A stretch of 64,000 nucleotides of DNA from Amorphophallus konjac (lineage: Eukaryota; Streptophyta; Magnoliopsida; Alismatales; Araceae), in NCBI GenBank assembly GCA_022559845.1, contig CM040127.1, positions 37,162,708 to 37,226,707 of the forward strand. The letters are read 5' to 3'. Under the pieces are notes generated by a model, which had not been told where the DNA came from, made no database searches, and saw only the letters and a program-made list of their open reading frames with translations. Made by a program: the position numbers and the translations under genes. Every line of letters starts with the position of its first letter. Positions within the stretch are counted from its first letter, which is position 1. Shown here one piece after another: positions 55,266-64,000 of this stretch.

Positions 55266-56528
55266 CGTTCTCAGTCCGGCCCGAAAACGGTGGAAACCGC
55301 GGGAAAAACCATTCCACGCCCCGTTCACCCCCAGGTGAAGGGGAATCAAAAGGGGAAACCTTCCCCAAGCACCTAGGCATGCATCTAAACCCCTGGAACG
55401 ACCAAAAACACCGTAAAACGAGAGATTCGGCTCACACCCCAAAAACATGCATTTTCCCCAAATTGCCCCGTTTAGCCCGCTCGGCTCACCACGGCCTACA
55501 AAACTCGCGGGAAATGAGGTACGCGTGTTGAGGGTCCATCTCCCTACCTCCACCGAAGATTCGACGCACCGTGAACGCCGATCCACGAAGAAAACGCCGT
55601 TGAAGCCATGCCATTCCACGAACCCACGGCCGAGCTTCACTGCGCCTCCACCTCCTCAATCCTCACCCATCCTCGCCCGTATCCTCGCCCGCACCGCCAC
55701 TAGCTCGCCCCCGTCCCGCTCCATCTGCCGCCGGAGAAGAGAGGGGAGAAAGGGAGCGTGAGAGAAGAGAGAGGGAGGGAAGAGAGAAATGAGAGGGGAG
55801 AGAGAAAAAGGAGGTTATTATATAGAAAATCCGGAAATTCCCAAAAATATCGAAAAATAGAAAATCACATTTCCACGATCCTCGGAACGCACCGATCGCA
55901 ACGGTACCACTCGCGCCCTGGTGAACGGCCCGGTTCACCCGCAACGAGGTTCCGAAGGAATCACCGAAACACACACCGGGAATTGGAAAACACACGCGGA
56001 AAAGTCGCGGAACGCTTCCGGGCCTCTGAAACAACTCCAGATCATGCCGATCCGAACACAAAAGATGTCCGAAACGAAATTTCGGACACAACAGAGTCAG
56101 ACACTCCGAGAAACCAGATCCGGGACCCATGAACAAGGATCCGAAAAATCTGGGGCATTACAATGCCTCTCCTACATGATAGATAGATGCATCTCGCATG
56201 ATCCCATCATGTTCGTAGCGTTGCACCCTTTATTCCGGCCTCGACAGCCCACTATCTCGGCAATTAATCAAATGTGTTCCCTCCTCGTAGGGGATGCAAT
56301 TAACGCCATAACCTTTATGGTATGGCGGACTGCTGGTCCCGACCGAACCTCACATTCATCTGACCAGGTCAGAACGAGCGTACAATAGATTTGTCACGTA
56401 TGTGACTGGCACGCCCGCGCAGTCAGTCAGTCGGTTAACTACTAGTTAGTTAATTGGTTGATCGACGCGTGAAATAAGAGCTATATACCCGATAACCTGA
56501 GGGGAACGAAAAGGCCCGCAAACAAGTC

Positions 56529-56546
56529 TGGCACGCCCGGTGGGAC
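56529..56546 (+). other. Primer-binding site of element O
   Basis: TGGCACGCCCGGTGGGAC lies four bases after the LTR end CA at 56,524. It sets the orientation of O (plus strand) and identifies the DNA upstream as its left LTR. Confidence 0.65.
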
Positions 56547-56629
56547 TGGTGTCACCTTTTAACTCTTATATTTCTATATTTATTTTCGGTTTGTCATCTC
56601 CGACATCTCTCTCTCACCTCCGGCCGGCC

Positions 56630-57284
56630 ATGGCCGGCGTGGAGGGGGGACTTCCTTCCAATGTAGCACCGCCTCTCCCTCCTGGCCCTCGTAGATCCTT
56701 CACCTAGGTGCTCATTGATTCGAATAGGAAGGCAAAGGTCGCCATCACTGTGAAGGCACCAGGCTTCACCGACCATGGAGAGCCGGCCGTCTTCTTCTCT
56801 AAAGAGGATGTTCAAGCCACTCTGCTACCTCTCTCTTTCGCCATTGTAGCGAAATGTGCTTATGGGAGGCCTGCGATTCCTGAGATAAAGAGTTGTCTGA
56901 AGCATAGGCTTTCAATTGTTTCAGATTTTGTGGTTAGCAGACTCAATCAGAGGCATCTCCTGCTACGGTTCGATTGTGAGGCAGATTTCTTGAAGCTTTT
57001 GATGCAGAAGAACCTATATATCGAAGGTTTTTTATTCCGGTTCTTCTGTTGGACTCATGATTTCGATTTTGATTCAGATCCGCCTCTGGTCCCGGTTTGG
57101 ATCAGCTTTCCTGGCTTACCGGTCAATCTATACCATGAAGATTGTTTGCATTCTATAGCTGGTAATTTTGGCAATGTCCTCCGCATTCATGAGAGGACCC
57201 TTGCTATGTCTGATACTGCAGAGGCGCTGGTGTGTGTCGAAATGGATCTAGCTGTTGAGCAGAAAGAGACACTGTGTATAACGA
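56630..57284 (+). pseudogene. DUF4283-type ORF of element O, truncated by element L
   Basis: The frame opens MAGVEGGLPSN about 85 bp after the primer site, hits a TAG at 56,705-56,707, and then runs open for 192 codons until element L cuts it at 57,285. The open part has the DUF4283 pattern seen in front of zinc knuckles in plant retroelement proteins: PAVFFSKEDVQATLLPLSFAI, LLRFDCEADFLKLL, FFCWTHDFDFDSD and PVWISFPGLPVNLY. DUF4283 is usual in LINE ORF1-like proteins. Here it follows an LTR and primer site, in the place of gag. The expected downstream zinc knuckle lies beyond the insertion. Confidence 0.75.
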
Positions 57285-59436
57285 CCCGAGAATCCGATTA
57301 CCGGGAAGGCCCGATAACTCGAGACTCGCACCGCCGCCCACGAGCCGGGAGGGCTCGGAAGGGCTAAAAGGAGTGTGGAGGCACAAAGAAATAGGAAATA
57401 AAGCAGGACAACTCAACAGATAACAGAAATAAATAAACAACTACAACAGAGTCCAGTCCAACAGAAAGTACAGTCTAAAGCAGTAAAGCGTACCACATGC
57501 CAAGTGAACACTCGGCCCGGCAAGCTGGCAACTGAGAACCTCCGCTCCTCACCCTCGAACCTCGAGGAAGAACCGCAACACCTGAAAAGTAGGGAATGAG
57601 TCTCCAAAACAGAGACTCAGCAGGGATCCCGCGGAACCCCAACCGGAAACAACGGCGGTAGCGGAAAGGAGAGCTACAACTACAGCAGGAACAGCAAACC
57701 GGCGGCCAGTCAAAAACTCGGCACTACAGCTACTCCTACTGTCAGAAGGCAGACCTCGATCACGCAGTCGAAGCTACCGAACCACGCTAGTACCACCTAC
57801 CGAACTAAGAACACACGGCAACCACGCCGTAGAAGCCTGTCCCCCGGACACAGTCGACCTGGACACGCTGTCCAAGGTGCAACCCCGACCGTCCGATCAC
57901 GGGTACCGCACAACAAGGCCCAACCTCGGTAAAGCCACTAGCACTAATCTCATGACGCGAAAACCAACACACGCATCACGGCGAACCAACCGAAACTCAA
58001 CGGTCAACACGAGCGAAACCCGAAGGTCAAAGTCACGGAAACTGATAGTCTGTCACTCCGTACTCGACAGGAGTACCACCCACTAGAAGCACAGCCGGTA
58101 GCGTCCCCTGACGTCTTACACCGCATTGCAGGTGAACCGCCTGACGTGGTAGGTCCTACCCGAGGCGCGAACACCGTACAAGTAACCACAACAAGTGACT
58201 AGCTGGGGTCACGCCCGTCGACGTGCGTCCACTGTCCCCAACCACGTGTGCACACACAGACCACGCGTCCTAGGTCTGGCCCTCTGACTGGTTTTCCCCC
58301 GCAGCCGGACTCTGGCTACGACGAGGGGCCCGACGGAAACCAGTCTAACCGTCCTCAGGGTAAGCCCGTACACCACTCCCTGGTGCGACCAGCACACGCG
58401 TACTGGTAGGCTACGACTAGTGGAGGGTCACTGAAGGAGTAGACTCTCAAGTCAACGGAAAACAACGTCCGAATCTGACGACGTACGGGGACCACCCCAC
58501 GTACCGGCCCCGTCGCACGGTGACCACAGTCGGAGAAGAAACGGGACTCACAGTCCACGGCCACGCACGCACCGTGTGCTAGAGTCGAGAAAACTCAAGT
58601 GGCGCTAAGCCACTGGACTCTGGACAGTCCTCCAGACGCACTACACCCAACGGTCCTTGAGTCACAAGACTCGGGGTCAAGACCGTTGTACGCAACAGCA
58701 CAAGGCCATCAATCTAGTCCAATCTCTAGGTCTAAAATCATGGTAGCACGAGTACCGAGACAACTCACGAGTCGCCAAGACCACTCCCTCGGGAAGGGAA
58801 TGCAAAGGAGCAAGGCCACCCACACGGGCCACACGGAAAATACAGAAGCACGATTCTCAAGGCAGCACACAAGCCACCACGACGATTTCCCATCTTGCAG
58901 CAAGCGGGAAACCTCCAGTCCCAGGCTGGATAACTGGACTCGCAGTCCAAGGCCAAACACGTGGCCCACACGGGAATCGCCTTCCAAAGGAAACCCACGA
59001 CATGCGGGGGAGACCCCACCGCACAAACACCGATACACGGTGACTCGATCGAGCGAGAACATGGAAACCCGACACGCCTGAGGTCACCCGGACCCACCAA
59101 ACCCACGGGCACGCTTATCGAGGTAGCACGGCACCTCCAGACACCCCCAAGACACGGTAACAAAACCCACGGGGTGCCCGGGACACTCGCAAGGCCAAAA
59201 GTCGACCACTGGGTCACAACCGGGTCGACCGGAGACCAACACAACACAATCGGAACACTGGAAGGTCACCCGGACCCTTAAACTCACGGGCGCGCTAATC
59301 GAGGTAACCCAAACCCTTGGACACCCAAAGACACGGTCACGGAACTCCACGGAGTGTCCAGGACACACACGGCTCAAGGGGGGGCACGATCAGCCGCAGA
59401 CCGCCCGCCCCGGGCAGCCCGGATGGTCACTTCAAT

Positions 59437-59651
59437 AACGCGCTATAGGTCCATAGCGCGTTCAAGCAGAACGCGCTAGGAGCCTATAGCGCGACAAGGC
59501 AGGTCGCGCTATGTTTCCATAGCGCGACAATCCAGAACGCGCCATAGCCCTATAGCGCGACAGGAACCGCCAAACTGTTCATCTTCTCCGATGAACGCGT
59601 CCTGTCGGGGCAGCGCGACCATCAAGAACGCGCTACTGAAGCATAGCGCGT
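59437..59651 (-). repeat. Five TAGCGCG palindromes in the LTR of element L
   Basis: Hairpin units lie at about 59,437-59,462, 59,470-59,493, 59,502-59,527, 59,537-59,559 and 59,626-59,651, each with a CGCGCTAT arm and its complement ATAGCGCG around a loop of 4-8 bases. They lie downstream of the TATA box on the transcribed strand, unlike the palindromes of element R, and so would be present in the RNA. Confidence 0.8.
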
Positions 59652-60102
59652 TCTCAGTCCGCGCATGAAAATGGTGCAAACCGCGGGAAAAACCATTCCA
59701 CGCCCCGTTCACCCCCAGGTGAAGGGGAAACAAAAGGGGAAACCTTCCCCAAGCCCCTAGGCATGCATCTAAACCCATGGATCGCCCGAAAACACAGTAA
59801 AACGAGAGATTCGGCTCACACCTCAAAAACATGTATTTTCCCCAAAACGCCCCGTTTAGCCCGCTCGGCTCGCCACAGCCTACAAAACTCGCGGGAAATG
59901 AAGTGCACGAGCTGGGGGTCCATCTCCCTACCTCCACAGAAGAAACGACGCGCCGTGGACACCGGTCCACGAAGAAAACGCCGTTGAAGCCTCGCCGTTC
60001 CACGAACCCACGGTCGAGCTTCACCGCGCCTCCACCACCTCGATCCTCATCCATTCTCGCCCGTGCCTCGCCCGCGCCGTCCCCCCCTCGCCCACACTCC
60101 AC
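59509..60102 (-). other. 197-codon open frame in the LTR of element L, partly kept in S
   Basis: An open frame downstream of the TATA box reads through about 134 codons that are also open in solo LTR S (55,640-55,239). Examples shared by both are GFNGVFFVDR, SSVEVGRWT, TSFPASFVG and GLDACLGAWGRFPLL. No known domain is visible. The shared openness may only reflect recent common origin and GC content. Confidence 0.3.
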
Positions 60103-60546
60103 CCCGTCGGCCGCCGGAGAGAGAGGGAGAGAGGAGAGAGCGTGAGAAGAGAGAGGGAGAGAAGAGAGAAATGAGGGATGGGGAGAGAGAAAAGAAGGTT
60201 ATATATAGAAAATCTGGAAATTCTCAAAAATATCAAAAAATAGAAAATCACACCCTCGCGATCCTCGGAACGCACAGAACGCAACGGTACCATACTCGCC
60301 TGGGTGAACGGCCCGATTCACCTGCAACGAGGTTCCGAAGGGAAAGCCGAAACCCACGCCGGGAATCGGAAAACACACGCGGAAAAAGCCGCGGAACGCT
60401 TTCGGGCCTCCGAAACGACTCCGGATCGCGCCGATCCGAACACGAAAGATGTCTGAAACGAAATTTCAGACACAACAGAGTCGGACGCTCCGAGAAACCA
60501 GATCCGGGACCCACTAACGAGGATCCGAAAAACTCGGGGCATTACA

Positions 60547-63479
60547 GCCGTCCCCCCTTAAAGGAATTTCGTCCTCGAAATTCAGGACCAAGCACAAAGT
60601 CACAGGGGAAGAACACTGAACGAACTGACAACGCTGTCAGAGCCCCAGCACAGAAAATCTCGATTCTCATGAAAACACCAGTCCTGAGGGACACAACCAG
60701 ACTTACAATCACAAGCAACACCTCGCTCCTCGCACCGAGCACACTGGCCAACAGAGCAGGCATATACCGCAGGACACAGTTCGGCATCACCTCAGCCAAT
60801 GCGAGAATCAACCATGGCACCGCAGCCACAATCTCGCTCACCGATGAATCACAACCCTCGACACGAGCAACAGCTACCGATTAATCCAATGGTCGGCAGA
60901 CAAATCGCACATCAGCTTCGCAGCCAGCTGACAGGTCGCACACCCTCCTCTAGGGAGCAACCAAAACAGAGCCTCCTCCAGCTCAAGCACTCCTCTCCGC
61001 AGACCGCAATCAGAACATCGGCTCAGCACCAAGAAACACCTCACACATGGCAAGTCGAAAGCCGGACATAACACGGTGCCAACTCTTGTCAGAAGACAAA
61101 CTTTGACAAAGTCCAGATCCCATCCGGAAAGGCACATCACAGAAACGACCACCAAAGGTCTCGCTGGCACATGGCTCTCGCCACGCTCGAGCCCCAACAA
61201 CCAGCATCTTCTGTCTCTGAAAAGACCATCCACTGGTCACCAACTGCTCGTCAACGGGAAACCCCCGCTTGCTCAGCTTCTTCCTTCTTTCCTGGTCCTC
61301 GACCGGGTCCAAAGGAAACATTCCAAACCTCGGCAAGCCATCCGTCGACTCACACACAGACTGATGCCGCATCTCGAGCTGCACTCCTCTCGGACACCGC
61401 ATTCGAGCTCGAACATTGCTCCAACTCGACCCTCTCGGGGAGCACAACGAAACCAAATGATGGATCCTGGTGTCTTCAGTCATCACCTCACTGGACTCAG
61501 ACTTACAGGGGAACCATCCCACGCTGGTCACCAAACCAGGGATAACAATTGCGACACCAACATCCTATCAAGGACCACCCTCCGACGCCAATCTCACAAA
61601 AAGGCCTCTGCCCACAGGCGTCACTCATCCATCTGGTCTCATCAAATCCTTCGATCAATCTAAGTGGACACCTGCCAATCCCGATTCCGCCCTTACCACA
61701 GAGCCACGGGACACCACCTGAACAGTGCTCACGGGTCCCTAAGCAATAACCATCTCACCGTCACAATCCGACGAGACCGTAGAACCAACAGACGTTGCTG
61801 TGGTCAGTCACACGGTTAGGCTCACCAGCCACTCACAGCCGTCAACCGAGACCCATAGTCTGCCAGAGACCACTTCCCCAAAAATGACCTCATCCGAGGA
61901 CACGACTGGGACCACAAGTCGGGCGCCAAGCCACCGACTCTGACCAACATGTCCTTGACCTCCGTCAGGCGACATCCTCAACAACCTCATCCAGGTCCAA
62001 CACCGACGCCTGACACGGCTTCCAACACAGGAACATGGTACTCATGCGACGCACTAGTCAGCACTTTTCCCCAACACTCCATCCTGCCAGTGCCAACAAA
62101 CATAATACCTCGAGCAACGGCACGGCAACAACACGTTTCACACCGAGGAACCCATCCTCCGATGCTCAACGCAAACTCAGGAATCCGCCCGTAGCAACCA
62201 ACGCTACGATCCTGAACCAGTGGGTTATGAGCCCACCACGCTTCCGCTGCGCCACTCTGATCCACGCGCACAGCCGAGAAAGCAAACACCGCCCAACCAG
62301 CACTCGTCCTTTCGGAACAGCGCCAGCACCCTCACACGACAAGGGAATGGGCACGACTTCTCACAGGCAACCACCCTGCCAAGACAAGGAGCACGTCTCA
62401 CACGGACTTCATGGCACACAAGGCCAACCAATCCGGGCACCCAATGCAAGACGACGAACCTTAGCCCAACACAATGTCTCCAACCAAAGGGGAGACCAAA
62501 CGCACTTCTGACCAACGGAAGGACTCCACGCTCGACCTGACCTCGAACCTCGCGCACGCTGGAAACAGCACCATCCAGCACCAAGAAAACCATCACTTTC
62601 ATCAGGTCAGCGCCTCCGACACACTCGACGAGTGTCACGTCGGACCACAATCACAGCATCTCTCGATGCATCACCGCTGCAATTCCTCGAACTGCAACAC
62701 GGCATGCCAAGAGCCGCAACACGAGCCATAACAACAACCGCCGATGCTCATCCTCGAGTCCCGAACTCACCGTGGAGCCTTCATATCTCAAGTCAACTCC
62801 AGGGCGAACCCAACCCATCCACTGACAGAAACGCAGGAGCAAAGACTTACTGGGACAACACAGCCCAATCCTGCCTCGAAATCCACAAAATAACCGGGAC
62901 CGACACGTCATTTCTGACGCCACAGAGCACGACAAGTACATCAGGCTCGACGAAACAGTAGCTCACCGAGAAGATCCTCCGCTCACCCGAGCACACTTCT
63001 CGATCAGAACACCCGCTCTGCCACCTTAAACCACGACCTGAAAACCTCAGGGGCTGGATAAATCTCAAGCTGGAGTGGCCAAAACTGACAGCAGCTCCCT
63101 CAGAGCACACTCACGACCTCTTAACCACGAAAAAAAAATCCTCTCCAGCCACCTGACCATGCTGCAGGTTCCTCGAACGCAGCACCGCGAGCTCACGCCT
63201 GCCAACAACCTCTGCCCAACGTAGCACAACCAGGGCCATCACCGATGAGGGAGAAGGCTCTCGACCTCGATCCTTAGACCCCATGCTGGCACGAAAGCCG
63301 CGGACAGCAGCCACCTTCACAGCGCCGCACAGCGCACTCAAGCTCTCAAGCGAGAAACAAGGCGGAAAGCGAACACAAAACCCTAAGCCAGCTGCCGACT
63401 GTACTGGACCTTATGGACTCTGATCACTGTAATATCTCGAATTCCTATGTACGTCCACAACCACCGCTCTGATACCAGC
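60547..63479 (-). other. Non-coding interior of element L
   Basis: The whole 2.93-kb interior was scanned on both strands. The longest frames (up to about 195 codons) lack any retroelement motif, and their composition is the same as the surrounding DNA. The first bases after the primer site and the last before the purine tract are intact, so the element could be copied in trans. Confidence 0.8.
63466..63477 (-). other. Primer-binding site of element L (initiator tRNA-Met)
   Basis: On the minus strand TGGTATCAGAGC begins two bases after the 5' LTR end. It is the standard complement of the 3' end of plant initiator tRNA-Met. Confidence 0.9.
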
Positions 63480-64000
63480 TGTAACGACTCGAGAATCCGA
63501 TTACCGGGAAGGCCCGATAACCTGAGACTCGCACCGCCGCCCACGAGCCGGGAGGGCTCGGAAGGGCTAAAAGGAGTGTGGAGGCACAAAGAAATAGGAA
63601 ATAAAGCAGGACAACTCAACAGATAACAGAAATAAATAAACAACTACAACAGAGTCCAGTCCAACAGAAAGTACAGTCTAAAGCAGTAAAGCGTACCACA
63701 TGCCAAGTGAACACTCGGCCCGACAAGCTGGCAACTGAGAACCTCCGCTCCGCACCCTCGAACCTCGAGGAAGAACCGCAACACCTGAAAAGCAGGGAAT
63801 GAGTCTCCAAAACAGAGACTCAACAGGGATCCCGCGGAACCCCAACCGGAAACAACGGCGGTAGCGGAAAGGAGAGCTACAACTACAGCAGGAACAGCAA
63901 ACCGGCGGCCGGTCAAAAACTCGGCACTATAGCTACTCCTACTGCCAGAAGGCAGACCTCGATCACGCAGTCGAAGCTACCAAACCACGCTAGTACCACC
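63480..64000 (-). repeat. 5' LTR of element L, cut by the window edge
   Basis: TGTAACGACTCGAGAATCCG starts the second LTR copy. Over the 521 bases visible it matches 57,285 onwards closely, with scattered single-base changes. Confidence 0.9.

Larger units (their letters stand above)
31158..56162 (-). mobile_element. Solo LTR S (LARD family), interrupted by element R
   Basis: The LTR starts TGTGACGACCCGAGAATCC at 31,158 and ends GGGGCATTACA at 56,162. It is flanked by the perfect 5-bp duplication ATGCC (31,153-31,157 and 56,163-56,167). Without element R and one copy of its target duplication it is about 3.19 kb, close to the 3.26-kb LTR of element L, which it matches along its length. Because L is read on the minus strand (primer site and purine tract), S is also assigned to the minus strand. 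There is no interior and no second LTR, so it is a solo LTR left by recombination between LTRs. Its segments are 31,158-32,589 and 54,408-56,162. Confidence 0.9.
27890..56524 (+). mobile_element. Element O: outermost LTR, split by nested insertions
   Basis: A plus-strand LTR of about 3.6 kb is split in two. The left part runs from about 27,890 (TGTTGGCACTC, tentative) to 31,157. The right part resumes at 56,163/56,168 and ends in CA at 56,524. Four bases later comes a primer-site-like TGGCACGCCCGGTGGGAC (56,529-56,546). The left part has GGCGCC/GGCGCGCC palindromes (28,577-28,735), a TATA-like box (TACATATAG, about 28,740), an AG-rich leader with a 42-bp tandem duplication (about 28,843-28,925), and three 80-bp direct repeats containing GTAGGCTAGnCCTCGGGG (30,055-30,260). 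The interior and second LTR lie beyond element L, outside the window. The left boundary is my weakest call. Confidence 0.6.
57285..60546 (-). repeat. 3' LTR of element L
   Basis: A 3.26-kb LTR homologous to solo LTR S and to the partial LTR at 63,480-64,000. On the minus strand, a TATA box (CTATATATAA, about 60,198-60,208) lies about 345 bp from the LTR start. It is followed by a C/T-rich leader and then, further downstream, the TAGCGCG palindromes. Confidence 0.9.
57285..64000 (-). mobile_element. Element L: LARD-like non-autonomous LTR retrotransposon
   Basis: The element is read on the minus strand. Its 3' LTR is 57,285-60,546 (3.26 kb; on the plus strand it runs TGTATAACGACCC...GGGGCATTACA). 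The interior is 60,547-63,479, and the 5' LTR starts at 63,480 and runs past the window end. The purine tract CCTTTAAGGGGGGACGGC directly precedes the 3' LTR (60,547-60,564, minus strand), and the primer site TGGTATCAGAGC (complement of the initiator tRNA-Met end) lies at 63,477-63,466. The 2.9-kb interior has only short, meaningless frames and no gag or pol motif. Long LTRs around a sizeable non-coding interior match the large retrotransposon derivative (LARD) class. It inserted into the DUF4283 ORF of element O. The second target duplication is outside the window. Confidence 0.88.

Noticed and set aside
61076..61663. 195-codon plus-strand ORF in the interior of element L
   Set aside because: It is opposite to the element's transcription, has the same composition as adjacent non-coding DNA and lacks any retroelement motif.

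Overview
The window is nuclear DNA from a flowering plant. The evidence is an intron-rich host gene of plant PARP1 type, Ty3/Gypsy retrotransposons with plant-type primer sites, plant mobile domain genes, an L1-type LINE, and Pack-MULE, hAT and TRIM-like miniature elements. The species cannot be fixed. Introns of 2.7 to 5.3 kb and four levels of nested retrotransposons point to a large, repeat-rich genome.

Positions 1 to about 27,900 hold one host gene on the plus strand, a poly(ADP-ribose) polymerase of the PARP1 class. Seventeen 3' exons lie between 7,914 and 26,370 and cover the end of zinc finger 2, PADR1/Zn3, BRCT, WGR, the regulatory domain and the catalytic domain. The first exons are not in the window. 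A degenerate LINE on the minus strand occupies about 850-5,815. The introns hold a Pack-MULE-like element carrying a PPR gene fragment and a nested hAT MITE (about 9.46-11.06 kb), several minisatellites (12.2-16.2 kb), a TRIM-like LTR pair (21.2-21.5 kb) and a foldback element (23.47-23.76 kb). The zinc-finger-2 exon has an apparent one-base deletion.

Positions of about 27.9 to 64 kb are nested LTR retrotransposons. Element O is outermost: its LTR starts near 27,890 and ends at 56,524, followed by a primer site and a DUF4283-type ORF. A solo LTR S of a second family (31,158-56,162, target duplication atgcc) sits inside O's LTR. Inside S is a complete 21.8-kb element R (32,590-54,402, target duplication tcgcc) with two nearly identical 2.2-kb LTRs. 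A second member of the S family, L, runs on the minus strand from 57,285 past the window end. L has 3.3-kb LTRs, an iMet primer site and a non-coding 2.9-kb interior, so it resembles a LARD.

Element R is the most striking part. On its sense strand I find only a large proline-rich ORF in the gag position and an integrase; reverse transcriptase and RNase H are missing. On the opposite strand it carries four head-to-tail, intron-containing genes (here D, B, C, A). Three encode plant mobile domain-like proteins (B and A with coiled-coil tails), and C is a shorter relative without that domain. A, B and D have clear TATA boxes; C has only a weak AT-rich candidate. All predicted introns are phase 0. 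Arrays of 26-29-bp palindromes (core GGCGTCC...GGACGCC) lie just upstream of the TATA box in both LTRs and upstream of genes B and C. This suggests a regulatory element shared by the retroelement promoter and its antisense cargo.
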